Below are positions 34,936-43,866 of a DNA stretch of 64,000 bases, piece after piece. Below the pieces are notes generated by a model that had not been told where the DNA came from, did not search any database, and saw nothing but the letters and a program-made list of their open reading frames with translations. The stretch is from contig NZ_VFPV01000002.1 of NCBI RefSeq assembly GCF_006716905.1, positions 1,330,501 to 1,394,500 on the forward strand, given 5' to 3'. The first letter of the stretch is position 1. Each line of letters starts with the position of its first letter. The translations under genes and the position numbers were made by a program. Source of the stretch: Acidovorax temperans (GTDB lineage Bacteria; Pseudomonadota; Gammaproteobacteria; Burkholderiales; Burkholderiaceae_C).

Positions 34936-36337
34936 TGGACGCCCCCACCCTAAACGGCATCGAAAGTGCCACAGTGGAGATGTCAGTTTTTCCACCTCAA
35001 CGAGCAGGAGCGTCCACCATGAAGATTACAACCATTGGCATCGATTTGGCCAAGAATGTGTTCCAGGTCCACGGCGTGGATGAGCACGGCAAAGCCGTGT
35101 TCAACAAGCCGCTCAAGCGCGAACAGATGGCTGCCTTCTTCGTGAACCTGCCGCCCTGCCTGATTGGCATGGAAGCCTGCGGCAGCGCCCACCACTGGGC
35201 GCGCAAGCTTCAGGGCATGGGCCACACCGTGCGCCTGATGGCACCCCAGTTCGTCAAGCCCTACGTCAAGACCAACAAGAACGATGCAGCCGATTCGGCT
35301 GCCATCTGCGAAGCCGTCACCCGCCCGAGCATGCGCTTCGTACCGATCAAGAACGTGGAGCAGCAAGGCGTGCTGGCCCTGCACCGGGTGCGCCAGGGCT
35401 TTGTCAAGGCCCGCACTGCACAGGCCAACCAGATCCGGGGCCTGCTGGCCGAGTTTGGGGTGATCGTTCCCCAAGGCATAGGCCACATTACCCAACGGGT
35501 GCCAATGCTCATTGAGGATGCAGCCAACGAGTTGCCCGGCGTGTTTAGACTGTTGATACAACGTCTGCTCGAGCACCTCAAGGAGCTTGACTGCCAGGTG
35601 CAGGAGCTGGAGGCACAAATCGTGGCCTGGCACCGCCAAAGCGACTTGAGTCGCAAACTCGGGCAGATCCCCGGCATTGGCCCCATCACGGCCTGCGCAT
35701 TGGTGGCATCTCTGGGGGATGCAAAGAACTTCAAGGATGGCAGGCAGGTGGCAGCCTGGCTAGGGCTGGTGCCACGCCAACACTCCAGCGGGGGCAAACA
35801 AAACCTGCTGGGTATCAGCAAACGGGGCGACACGTATTTGCGCACCTTGCTGATTCACGGAGCGCGCTCGGTGATCTATCACGCCCAGAAAAAAGACCAG
35901 CACCAAGGCCAGGGCAGCGCGCAGTGTGGCTGGCTCAATGGTGTGCTGCAGCGGCGCAACAAGAACGTAGCGGCGGTGGCGCTGGCCAACAAGAATGCCC
36001 GCATCGTGTGGGCGTTGCTCGCGCATGACAGGAGCTACGAGCCGGGCTACGTACGAGAGTCGGTCTGAGCAACTAGCGCCGGCACGACAAGAACGAGGAG
36101 CGGGAGAAAACCAACCGATTGCTCAAGCAATCATGAAGTGATGGCAAGACAGGTCAGACCGTGGTGGATGAAATCCGATAAGAACGTGGCACTTGGAGTG
36201 CGTTGAACCGATAGGACCTCCACCAGCGATTCCCATCAGGGACCGTGGCTCGCGCCACAACAAGTCCGGATATACGGGTGCAATCTTTACCTTCTTGGCA
36301 GCAGTGAGTGAGGGCTTGGCTTATTCGGGGCGTCCAT
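34936..36337 (+). mobile_element. IS110-family insertion sequence
   Basis: One DEDD transposase gene plus long non-coding ends. ATGGACGCCCC (34936-34946) is repeated inverted as GGGGCGTCCAT (36327-36337), which marks subterminal repeats; the true ends may lie a few bases outside. Unlike most IS110 elements it has these repeats, which suggests the IS1111 branch. The ~270 bases after the gene hold no other gene and probably encode the bridge-type RNA or recombination sites of the element. Confidence 0.8.
35019..36068 (+). CDS. IS110-family transposase
   Basis: A 349-residue protein from ATG 35019 (MKITTIGIDLAKNVFQVHGV), with GAG purines upstream. The N-terminal RuvC-like DEDD domain shows D9 in GIDLAK, the E of GMEACGSAHHWA and TNKNDAADSAAI. 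The C-terminal Tnp_20 domain has IPGIGPITACALVASLGD and GLVPRQHSSGGKQNLLGISK with its catalytic serine. It appears intact. Confidence 0.93.
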   Translation: MKITTIGIDLAKNVFQVHGVDEHGKAVFNKPLKREQMAAFFVNLPPCLIGMEACGSAHHWARKLQGMGHTVRLMAPQFVKPYVKTNKNDAADSAAICEAVTRPSMRFVPIKNVEQQGVLALHRVRQGFVKARTAQANQIRGLLAEFGVIVPQGIGHITQRVPMLIEDAANELPGVFRLLIQRLLEHLKELDCQVQELEAQIVAWHRQSDLSRKLGQIPGIGPITACALVASLGDAKNFKDGRQVAAWLGLVPRQHSSGGKQNLLGISKRGDTYLRTLLIHGARSVIYHAQKKDQHQGQGSAQCGWLNGVLQRRNKNVAAVALANKNARIVWALLAHDRSYEPGYVRESV

Positions 36338-36391
36338 ATAGGGTTCTACAGGCCCTGAGTTGTTGTTGTCCCCCTTGTGAGGAATCGATCC

Positions 36392-37363
36392 ATGATCCGT
36401 CGCCACCACTTTCTGCGCGGCCTGGCCGCAGCCCTGGCGCTGGGCGCCGCCATGCCAGCCGCCCTGGCCCAGGCCAGCAAACCCATTCGCTTGATTGTTC
36501 CGTTCCCGGCAGGCGGTGCCACGGACTTGTTTGCGCGCACCCTGTCGCAAAAAATGGGTGAGCGGCTGGGTACTTCCGTCGTGATCGACAACAAGCCTGG
36601 GGCAGGTGGCAGCCTGGGTTCAGACATGGCGGCCAAGGCGGCTGCGGACGGCCAGACCTTGCTGTTCACCACCACCAGCACCCATTCCATCGGCCCCGCC
36701 ATTGGCGCCAAGCTGCCGTATGACACGGTGCGCGACTTCACGCCCATCGCCCATGTGGGCAATGCGCCCAGCATCATGTTGGTGCCCAATAGCTCGCCTG
36801 CGAAGACGGTGAAAGAGTGGATCGAGTACGCCAAGAAGAACCCCGGCAAGCTCAATTACGCCTCCAGTGGCAACGGCACCATCGTGCAGCTGACAGCCGA
36901 GCTGTTCAAGGCGCAGGCAGGCGTATTCGTCACGCACATCCCCTACAAGGGCACGGGCTTGGCGATTCCTGATCTGGTGGCTGGGCAGCTGGATGTGTTG
37001 TTTGACTCGCTGCCCACCGGCATGCCCCATGTGCGCGATGGGCGTTTGCGTGCCCTAGCGGTCACTACCCTCAAGCGAACCCCCCTGGCCCCTGATTTGC
37101 CGCCCGTGGCCGACACGCTGCCCGGTTTCGAGTCCAGCACCTGGTTTGGCCTGTATGGTCCCAAGGGCTTGCCTGCCGAGGTGGTCAACCGGGTGAACAC
37201 CGCTGCCAACCAGGCACTGAGCGACCCCGAGGTGCGCGCCAAGCTCACCACCCTGGGCATTGAACCCGTGACCAGCACGCCTGCGCAGTTCGCCAAGATG
37301 GTGGCTGACGACCAAGGCAAGTGGAAACGCATCATTGCCGAGCGCAAGATCGTCAACGAATAA
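36392..37363 (+). CDS. tripartite tricarboxylate transporter substrate-binding protein (Bug/TctC family)
   Basis: A 323-residue protein with a signal peptide (MIRRHHFLRGLAAALALGAA ending ALAQA). KPIRLIVPFPAGGATDLFAR, VVIDNKPGAGGSLGSDMAAK and HIPYKGTGLAIPDLVAGQLD are the Bug signatures. It binds a small, usually carboxylated, ligand in the periplasm. A GAGGA precedes the ATG. No TctA/TctB membrane genes are next to it. The gamma-glutamyltransferase gene 54 bases downstream hints at a glutamyl or related ligand, an inference only. Confidence 0.92.
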   Translation: MIRRHHFLRGLAAALALGAAMPAALAQASKPIRLIVPFPAGGATDLFARTLSQKMGERLGTSVVIDNKPGAGGSLGSDMAAKAAADGQTLLFTTTSTHSIGPAIGAKLPYDTVRDFTPIAHVGNAPSIMLVPNSSPAKTVKEWIEYAKKNPGKLNYASSGNGTIVQLTAELFKAQAGVFVTHIPYKGTGLAIPDLVAGQLDVLFDSLPTGMPHVRDGRLRALAVTTLKRTPLAPDLPPVADTLPGFESSTWFGLYGPKGLPAEVVNRVNTAANQALSDPEVRAKLTTLGIEPVTSTPAQFAKMVADDQGKWKRIIAERKIVNE

Positions 37364-37417
37364 ACCACTGCTTCACCGCTGCTTTATACCCAGCCACACC
37401 CGCTTCCCGGAGACCGC

Positions 37418-39031
37418 ATGCAGATCAACCACCCAAACCCCTACCTGTCCACCCGCATTCCTGTGTTTGCGCGCAATGTGGTGTCCACCTCGCACCCCCT
37501 GGCCGCGCAGGCGGGCCTGCACATCCTGCACCAGGGCGGGAATGCCGTGGATGCGGCCGTGGCCGCAGCCGCTGTGATGACGCTGGTGGAGCCGGTGAGC
37601 AACGGCCTGGGCAGCGATGCGTTCTGCATCTTGTGGGATGGGCAGCAACTGCACGGCCTCAATGCCTCGGGGCCCGCGCCGCAGGCCTGGACGCCTGAAT
37701 ATTTCAAGGCCAAATACGGCGATGGCGCTACCACCCCGCCCATGCGCGGCATGGACTCCGTCACCATCCCTGGCGCAGTGCGCGGCTGGGTTGCGCTGAG
37801 CAAGCGCTTTGGCAAACTGCCATTTGCCGACCTGATGGCCCCCGCCATCGAGGTGGCCGAGCGCGGTTACCTGGTGCCCCCCGTGGTGCAGCAGAAGTGG
37901 GCAGCGGCCACGCCTGTGCTGCAAGGCATTGCCGGTTTTGCCGACACCTTCTTGCCCTGGGGCCGTGCCCCGGAGGTGGGAGATCTGTTCCGCTTCCCCG
38001 CGGCCGCGCGCGCGCTCAAGGCCATTGCCGCCACCAACGGCGATGCGATGTACGAAGGCGAGATTGCCGAAGCCCTGGCGGCGTTTGCCAAGGAGCAGGG
38101 CGGGGCGCTGACGGTGAAGGACCTGGCCAGCTACCAGCCCGAGTGGGTGACGCCGATTTCGCGCGACTACCGGGGTTACACGCTGCACGAGATTCCGCCC
38201 AACGGCCAGGGCATTGCCGCGCTGATCGCGCTGGGCATTCTGGAAAAGTTCGATCTGGCCAGCCTGCCGGTGGATTCCACGGCGTCGCAGCACCTGCAGA
38301 TCGAGGCAATGAAGCTGGCGTTTGCCGACGTGTACCGTTACGTGTCGGAACGCTCCACCATGGAAGTGACGACCGAGCAGATGCTGGACGACGCCTACCT
38401 GGCCTCGCGCGCGCGCCTCATTGACATGCGCAGGGCGCAGGACTTCCAGGCGGGCAACCCGGTCAAGGGCGGCACCATTTACCTCACGGCGGCCGATGAG
38501 AACGGCATGATGGTGAGCTTCATCCAGAGCAACTACATGGGCTTTGGCTCGGGCTGTGTCGAACCAAACTACGGCATCAGCCTGCAAAACCGGGGCTACG
38601 GTTTCAGCCTGGACGCCGCCAGCCCCAACGTGGTGGCACCGGGCAAGCGGCCCTTCCACACCATCATTCCGGCCTTCCTGACCAAGGATGGCCAGCCGGT
38701 GATGAGCTACGGTGTGATGGGCGGCAACATGCAGCCGCAGGGGCACATGCAGACGTTGGTGCGCATGTTGGACTATCGCCAGGGCCTGCAGGCTGCGTGC
38801 GATGCGCCACGCTGGCGCTTCAACAAGGGCCTGAACATCAACGTGGAAGCTGCCATGAATGCGGCCACGGTGCAGGGCCTGAAAGACCTGGGCCACGAGA
38901 TCGATGTCATCAACGATTCGTACCAGGACTTTGGCGCGGGCCAGTTCATCTGGCGTGCGGGCAACCCGGCGGTGGAAGGCTACGTGGCGGCAAGCGACCC
39001 GCGCCGCGACGGGCTGGCGGCGGGGTATTGA
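37418..39031 (+). CDS. gamma-glutamyltransferase family protein
   Basis: A 537-residue Ntn-hydrolase precursor. AGLHILHQGGNAVDAAVAAA and VEPVSNGLGSDAFCILWDG are family blocks. The self-cleavage threonine is expected in KGGTIYLTAADENG, followed by SNYMGFGSGCVEP and NVVAPGKRPFHTIIP. It lacks a signal peptide, so it should act in the cytoplasm like YwrD-type members rather than on periplasmic glutathione. It follows a Bug receptor gene and may use the imported gamma-glutamyl compound. A GC hairpin (39040-39056) lies after the stop. Confidence 0.88.
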   Translation: MQINHPNPYLSTRIPVFARNVVSTSHPLAAQAGLHILHQGGNAVDAAVAAAAVMTLVEPVSNGLGSDAFCILWDGQQLHGLNASGPAPQAWTPEYFKAKYGDGATTPPMRGMDSVTIPGAVRGWVALSKRFGKLPFADLMAPAIEVAERGYLVPPVVQQKWAAATPVLQGIAGFADTFLPWGRAPEVGDLFRFPAAARALKAIAATNGDAMYEGEIAEALAAFAKEQGGALTVKDLASYQPEWVTPISRDYRGYTLHEIPPNGQGIAALIALGILEKFDLASLPVDSTASQHLQIEAMKLAFADVYRYVSERSTMEVTTEQMLDDAYLASRARLIDMRRAQDFQAGNPVKGGTIYLTAADENGMMVSFIQSNYMGFGSGCVEPNYGISLQNRGYGFSLDAASPNVVAPGKRPFHTIIPAFLTKDGQPVMSYGVMGGNMQPQGHMQTLVRMLDYRQGLQAACDAPRWRFNKGLNINVEAAMNAATVQGLKDLGHEIDVINDSYQDFGAGQFIWRAGNPAVEGYVAASDPRRDGLAAGY

Positions 39032-39115
39032 GGGACCGGGCGGGCGCTTTGCCCGCTCCGTCCCTTTCGCTCGCTCGGCTGCTGGCGTGGGGCACGGCAG
39101 CCCCCGCAGCGGTTT

Positions 39116-39478
39116 TTATTCGAGCCGCGCCTTGGCGTAGGTGGCGCGGTCCATGTCGCGCACTTCCACGCTCAACTGCACCGACATGCCCGCAGAGCGG
39201 GGTGTCAGGCGCTGCAGCACCTCCAGCACGCGTCCGGCCAGTTCGGTCTTGGCTTCGGGTGTGCGACCAGTCATCAGGCGCAGCTCGGCGTGCACAAAAC
39301 CGCGCAGTTCAGGGGCCGTGCCCATCTCAAAGTCGGTCACGTCCACAAAGCGGATCTTGAGATCGGCCTCGACCGGAATCTGTGGGTGTGCGGTGAGGGA
39401 CGTGGCCAGTTCCTTGAGAACCTGGGCCTTGGGGTAAGTGCCTAGGTTGGCGGTGGTTTCAATGACCAGATGGGGCAT
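39116..39478 (-). CDS. 5-carboxymethyl-2-hydroxymuconate delta-isomerase-like tautomerase
   Basis: A 120-residue protein of the MIF/tautomerase superfamily. MPHLVIE places Pro1, the catalytic base, directly after the initiator Met. The length and the GFVHAELRLMTGRT segment match HpaF/CHMI, which acts in homoprotocatechuate breakdown. No other hpa genes are present; it is the last gene after bioF (21 bases), so its true substrate is uncertain. Confidence 0.82.
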   Translation of the reverse strand: MPHLVIETTANLGTYPKAQVLKELATSLTAHPQIPVEADLKIRFVDVTDFEMGTAPELRGFVHAELRLMTGRTPEAKTELAGRVLEVLQRLTPRSAGMSVQLSVEVRDMDRATYAKARLE

Positions 39479-39499
39479 GGCTGTCTCGCTTTCGTGTGT

Positions 39500-40759
39500 T
39501 TAAGAGGGGTGGATAAGAAGGGTGTCAGCGTGCTCGGCCAAGGCCTGCACTAGCCGGTCCACGTCAAACGGCGTGTGCGCCGCCGACAGCGCAATGCGCA
39601 TGCGGGCGGTGCCCTCGGGCACGGTGGGTGGGCGAATGGCAGGTACCCACAGGCCGCGCGAGCGCAGCGCTTCCATGGCGGCCAGGGCGGCTGCATTGCT
39701 GCCAATGACCAGTGGCTGGATGGGCGTGTGCGACGGCATGAGCTGCCACTGCGTGCGCGCCAGCAAGGGGGCCAGCCCCGTGCGCAGGCGGGCGATGAGC
39801 TGCTGCAGGTGCGTGTAGCGCCAGGTCTCGGTTTGCATCACCTGCACGCTGGCCTGCAGTGCTTTGGCCAGCAGGGCGGGGGCGGCGGTGGCAAAGATGT
39901 AGCTGCGGGTTTTTTGCAGCAGCCATTCCACCAGCACCTCGCTGCCCGCGACAAACGCACCGGCCACGCCTGCGGCCTTGCCCAGTGTGGCCATGTACAG
40001 GATGCGGGGCGAGGCGTTCTCGCCTGTTAGCCCGTAGTGCGCCAGCGTGCCGCGTCCTTCCTGGCCGGGCGCACCCAGCACGCCAAAGCCGTGGGCATCG
40101 TCGATGAGCAGCAGCGCGTCGTAGCGCTCGCACAGCGCCAGCAGGGCCGGGATATCGGCCACGTCGCCGTCCATGCTGAAGACGGCATCTGTCACCACCA
40201 GCTTGCGCTGCGCGGGGCTGCTGGCCAGGGCGGCTTCCAGTGCGGTCAGGTCGGCATGTGGGTAGCGGTGGATGGTGGCCCGCGACAGGCGTGCGCCGTC
40301 GATCAGGCAGGCGTGGTTGAGCGCGTCCGAGAACAAAGCGTCGCCTGCACCCACCAGCGCGGGGACGATGCCCACGTTGGTGGCATAGCCCGCGTAAAAG
40401 TACAGCGCACGCGGCAGGCCCACAAAGCGGGCCAGGTCATGCTCGAGCAGCGCATTGGCCGTGCTGTGCCCGCTGACCAGGGGCGAGCCGCCCGAGCCCA
40501 GGCCGTAGGCGTGGGCGGCCTCGCACGCGGCGGTGGCCAGCGCGGGGTGGCTGGCCAGGCCCAGGTAATCGTTGCTGCAAAAGGCCAGCATGGGCTGGCC
40601 GTCGATTTGCAGCATGGCGCCGCCCGCCGGGGCCACGGTGCGGCGCACGCGCAGCAGGTGCCCGTCCTTCAGGTCCGCTATGCGGCCGGGCAGCTCGTCC
40701 AGCCAGGATGCCGTCGGTGAAGTGGCTGGGAGGGCAGGGGTGGTGGCAGAGGTGTTCAT
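39500..40759 (-). CDS. bioF: 8-amino-7-oxononanoate synthase
   Basis: A 419-residue PLP enzyme from the ATG at 40759, overlapping the bioD stop as [51 protein letters not shown] and [18 protein letters not shown] (PLP lysine) are the expected blocks. It condenses pimeloyl-ACP and alanine, the first dedicated step of biotin ring formation. Confidence 0.95.
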   Translation of the reverse strand: MNTSATTPALPATSPTASWLDELPGRIADLKDGHLLRVRRTVAPAGGAMLQIDGQPMLAFCSNDYLGLASHPALATAACEAAHAYGLGSGGSPLVSGHSTANALLEHDLARFVGLPRALYFYAGYATNVGIVPALVGAGDALFSDALNHACLIDGARLSRATIHRYPHADLTALEAALASSPAQRKLVVTDAVFSMDGDVADIPALLALCERYDALLLIDDAHGFGVLGAPGQEGRGTLAHYGLTGENASPRILYMATLGKAAGVAGAFVAGSEVLVEWLLQKTRSYIFATAAPALLAKALQASVQVMQTETWRYTHLQQLIARLRTGLAPLLARTQWQLMPSHTPIQPLVIGSNAAALAAMEALRSRGLWVPAIRPPTVPEGTARMRIALSAAHTPFDVDRLVQALAEHADTLLIHPS

Positions 40760-41433
40760 CGGGTCCAATCTGCGGGCAGTTGAAAGTGGGCTGCCAGGTT
40801 GTGGGCGGTGTGTTCGCCCCAGGGGATGTCGGCCAACGGCGGGGCGCCCAGGCGCTGCTGCAGCCAGGCAATGTTCTCCTCGGGCGCTAGCATGTCTGGG
40901 TCCACCCGGTTGGCCACCCAGCCTGCCAGCGTCAGCCCGCGTGCGGCAATGGCCTCTGCCGTCAGCAGGGCGTGGTTGAGGCAGCCCAGTCGCAGGCCTA
41001 CGACAAGCACCACGGGCAAATTCAGCGCTAGGGCCAGGTCGGCCCCGGTCTCGGTTGGCGACAGCGGCACATGAAAGCCACCGGCCCCTTCGACCACCAC
41101 GGCATCGGCTTGCGCGGCCAGTGCCTGGTAGGCCTGCACGATGGCCGCGATGTCGATCTGCACCCCCGCGCGTGTGGCGGCAATGTGGGGTGACAGAGGA
41201 TCGGGCAGCAGCACCGGTGTGTCCAGCTCAGGGGGCACGGCGATGGTGGACGCCGCCCGCAGGGCAATGCTGTCCTCGCTGGCCCAGCCTTCGCCCCAGG
41301 GCACCACGCCTGCAGCCACGGGCTTCATGCCCACCACGCGGCGGTGGTGCTGCGCCAGGGCCTGCAGCAGCGCGCAGGAGACGTGGGTTTTGCCCACGCC
41401 CGTGTCGGTGCCCACCACAAAGCAGGCGGTCAT
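40756..41433 (-). CDS. bioD: dethiobiotin synthetase
   Basis: A 225-residue protein from the ATG at 41433. [20 protein letters not shown] holds the P-loop, [10 protein letters not shown] the substrate lysine, and [20 protein letters not shown] the Walker B-like metal site. It makes the ureido ring from DAPA, CO2 and ATP. The start overlaps the bioA stop and the stop overlaps the bioF start, both as ATGA. Confidence 0.95.
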   Translation of the reverse strand: MTACFVVGTDTGVGKTHVSCALLQALAQHHRRVVGMKPVAAGVVPWGEGWASEDSIALRAASTIAVPPELDTPVLLPDPLSPHIAATRAGVQIDIAAIVQAYQALAAQADAVVVEGAGGFHVPLSPTETGADLALALNLPVVLVVGLRLGCLNHALLTAEAIAARGLTLAGWVANRVDPDMLAPEENIAWLQQRLGAPPLADIPWGEHTAHNLAAHFQLPADWTR

Positions 41434-42773
41434 GCGGGCTCCTCTGCCAGGGTGGCGTGCAGGGCATGCAATGCGCCCTGGGCCAGGCACTGCACGGCCT
41501 CGTCGTCCAGCACATAGGGTGGCATGGCGTACACCGTGTGGCGGCCAGCGTCGCCAGAGATAGGCCGCAGCAGCAATCCCTGCGCCAGCGCGTGCTGGTG
41601 GTAGCGGCGTGCAAAGTCGGGCAGCGTGGTGTCCACGTCCCACGCCCAGATCATGCCCAGGCGCCGGGCGTGGCGCACACGGGGGTGGAGGGTGAGGGGG
41701 GCGCAGGCCGCGTCGATGCGCTGGGCCAGGGCGGTGTTGGCGTTCAACGCGTCCAGCTGTTCAAACAACTCCAGCGTGGCCACCGCAGCGCGGCAGGCCA
41801 GCGGGTTGCCGGTGTACGAATGCGAATGCAAAAAGCCCCGGGCCACGCTGTCGTCGTAAAACGCCGCGTACACGGTGTCGGTCGTCAGCACGGCCGACAG
41901 CGGCAGCGTGCCGCCCGTGATGCCCTTGGACAGGCAAATGAAGTCGGGCTGGATGCCCGCCTGCTGGTGGGCGAACATGCTGCCGGTGCGGCCAAAGCCC
42001 ACGGCGATTTCGTCCACCACCAGGTGCACCTCGTAGCGGCTGCACAGTGCGCGGGCCAGGCGCAGGTATTCGGCATCGTGCATGGCCATGCCTGCGGCGC
42101 ATTGCACCAGGGGCTCGACGATCAGGGCGGCGGTGTCGACGTGGTGCTCTTGCAGCCATTGCTCCAGCGCGGCGGCGGCGCGGCGGGCCACATCGGCAGC
42201 GGTTTCGCCCGGCTCTGCCAGGCGGGCATCGGGGCTGGGCACAGTGGCAGCCAGGCGCACCAGTGGGGCATAAGCCTCGCGGAACAGCGGAATGTCTGTG
42301 ACGGCCAGGGCACCCACCGTTTCGCCGTGGTAGCCGCCTGCCAGGCCGATAAAGCGGCTTTTGCCCGGACGGCCCAGGTTGCGCCAGTAGTGCGCGCTCA
42401 TCTTCAGCGCAATCTCGGTGGCCGATGCGCCGTCGCTGCCGTAGAAAGCATGGCCCAGGCCGGTGAGGGCGCCCAGGCGTTCAGACAGCTCCACCACCGG
42501 CGCGTGCGTGAAGCCTGCCAGCATGACGTGGTCGAGTTGGTCGAGTTGGTCGGCCAGCGCCGCCTTGATGTGCGGGTGGCTGTGCCCGAACAGGTTGACC
42601 CACCACGAGCTGATGCCGTCCAGGTAGCGTTGGCCGCCCTCTGCATACAGCCAGGGCCCTTGGGCGCGGGCAATGGCAATGGGGGGCTGCGCCTCGTGGC
42701 GCTTCATTTGCGTGCAGGGGTGCCACACGTGGGCCAGGCTGCGTTCGGCGAGGGATGACAGGGGTGCGGTCAT
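41430..42773 (-). CDS. bioA: adenosylmethionine-8-amino-7-oxononanoate aminotransferase
   Basis: A 447-residue class III PLP aminotransferase. HVWHPCTQMK, DGISSWWVNLFGHSHPHI, FYGSDGASATEIALKMS, VVDEIAVGFGRTG and CLSKGITGGTLPLSAVL (PLP lysine) are BioA markers. It uses S-adenosylmethionine as amino donor to give DAPA. bioB is not in the cluster. Starts 15 bases after queD. Confidence 0.95.
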   Translation of the reverse strand: MTAPLSSLAERSLAHVWHPCTQMKRHEAQPPIAIARAQGPWLYAEGGQRYLDGISSWWVNLFGHSHPHIKAALADQLDQLDHVMLAGFTHAPVVELSERLGALTGLGHAFYGSDGASATEIALKMSAHYWRNLGRPGKSRFIGLAGGYHGETVGALAVTDIPLFREAYAPLVRLAATVPSPDARLAEPGETAADVARRAAAALEQWLQEHHVDTAALIVEPLVQCAAGMAMHDAEYLRLARALCSRYEVHLVVDEIAVGFGRTGSMFAHQQAGIQPDFICLSKGITGGTLPLSAVLTTDTVYAAFYDDSVARGFLHSHSYTGNPLACRAAVATLELFEQLDALNANTALAQRIDAACAPLTLHPRVRHARRLGMIWAWDVDTTLPDFARRYHQHALAQGLLLRPISGDAGRHTVYAMPPYVLDDEAVQCLAQGALHALHATLAEEPA

Positions 42774-42788
42774 GGCATGCGGGCCGGG

Positions 42789-43163
42789 TCAGGCGCTGGG
42801 CGCTTGGGGCAAATCCAGCGTGCACGCGTCGCCCACCGCATCGCGCCACACACGTACCTGGCTGGGGTGCAGGTCTGCCACGGCACGGGCGATGAAAAGG
42901 CACAGGTGCTCCAGCGTGGGCACGCCCAGGCCGGGCACTTCGTCCAGAAAGTGGTGGTCAAGTTGCTCGCGCACTTCAGCCAAGCGCGCGCGCAGATGGC
43001 CCAGGTCTTGCACCATGCCGGTGGCCGGGTCGAGCGGGCCGGTCAAGGCCACTTCGGCGTGGTAAGTGTGGCCGTGGATGCGGCGGCTGCCCTCGGCCTC
43101 GATCTCACGGCGCAGGGTGTGCGCGGCATCGAAGAAAAAGCGTTGGCGAATAGTCAGTTGCAT
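42789..43163 (-). CDS. queD: 6-carboxytetrahydropterin synthase QueD-like protein with Cys to Ser change
   Basis: A 124-residue PTPS-family protein from the ATG at 43163. Zinc ligands are H15 in FFDAAH and H30 and H32 in RRIHGHTYH. The partner LDHHFLDEVPGL has the catalytic Asp-His. In E. coli QueD the catalytic cysteine sits four residues before the HGH pair (CGRLHGH); here that position is Ser26 (SRRIHGH). Next to queE it is probably the queuosine-pathway enzyme, but the missing nucleophile is notable. Confidence 0.82.
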   Translation of the reverse strand: MQLTIRQRFFFDAAHTLRREIEAEGSRRIHGHTYHAEVALTGPLDPATGMVQDLGHLRARLAEVREQLDHHFLDEVPGLGVPTLEHLCLFIARAVADLHPSQVRVWRDAVGDACTLDLPQAPSA

Positions 43164-43230
43164 GGCAAAAAAAGGCAGAGGCCGGTTCAACGGGGGAGCG
43201 GGAAAATGGCAATCCGCAATGGGCGTCGGA

Positions 43231-43866
43231 TCAGCGAATTCCGGTCAGCTTGTGGGTTTGCAGGCTCAGGCGCCAGGCGGGGCGCTGCATGCAGGTGTCT
43301 ATGCACAGGGCGGTGTTCTGGCGCTGCAGGGGGCCGTCCATGGGCTGCAGGTAGCGCTGGGCAAAGTCGGTGTCTTGCTCCAGCGTGGGCAGGTCGAAGC
43401 CCGGCTGCGGCCACACCAGCTTGAGTTCTTGCCCGCTGCGCTGCACCCACGGCGCGCCGGCCTTGGGGCTGATGCACAGCCAGTCGATGCCTTCGGGCGC
43501 CTTCACGGTGCCATTGCTTTCGACGGCGATGCGGAACTGCTGGGCGTGCAGCGCGTCGATGAGTTCACGGTCCACCTGCAACAGCGGCTCGCCGCCTGTC
43601 AGCACCACCAGGCGGTGGCCCGCACCTGCAGGCCATTGCGCCGCGATCAGCTCGGCCAGGGCTGCAGCTGTCTCGAACTTGCCGCCCAGCGTGCCATCGG
43701 TGCCCACAAAGTCGGTGTCGCAGAACTGGCAGATGGCCTGCGCGCGGTCCTGCTCGCGGCCCGTCCAGAGGTTGCAGCCCGCAAAGCGGCAGAACACGGC
43801 GGGTGTGCCCGCCTGGCCGCCCTCGCCTTGCAAGGTGTAGAAAATTTCTTTGACGCTGTAGGTCAT
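43231..43866 (-). CDS. queE: 7-carboxy-7-deazaguanine synthase QueE (radical SAM)
   Basis: A 211-residue protein starting MTYSVKEIFYTLQGEG. The radical SAM cluster cysteines are C31, C46 and C49, a CX14CX2C pattern like that of the Burkholderia enzyme rather than the usual CX3CX2C. VVLTGGEPLLQVDRELI is the SAM-binding GGEP. It contracts 6-carboxytetrahydropterin (the QueD product) to CDG for queuosine. Its ATG overlaps the nadB stop. Confidence 0.94.
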   Translation of the reverse strand: MTYSVKEIFYTLQGEGGQAGTPAVFCRFAGCNLWTGREQDRAQAICQFCDTDFVGTDGTLGGKFETAAALAELIAAQWPAGAGHRLVVLTGGEPLLQVDRELIDALHAQQFRIAVESNGTVKAPEGIDWLCISPKAGAPWVQRSGQELKLVWPQPGFDLPTLEQDTDFAQRYLQPMDGPLQRQNTALCIDTCMQRPAWRLSLQTHKLTGIR

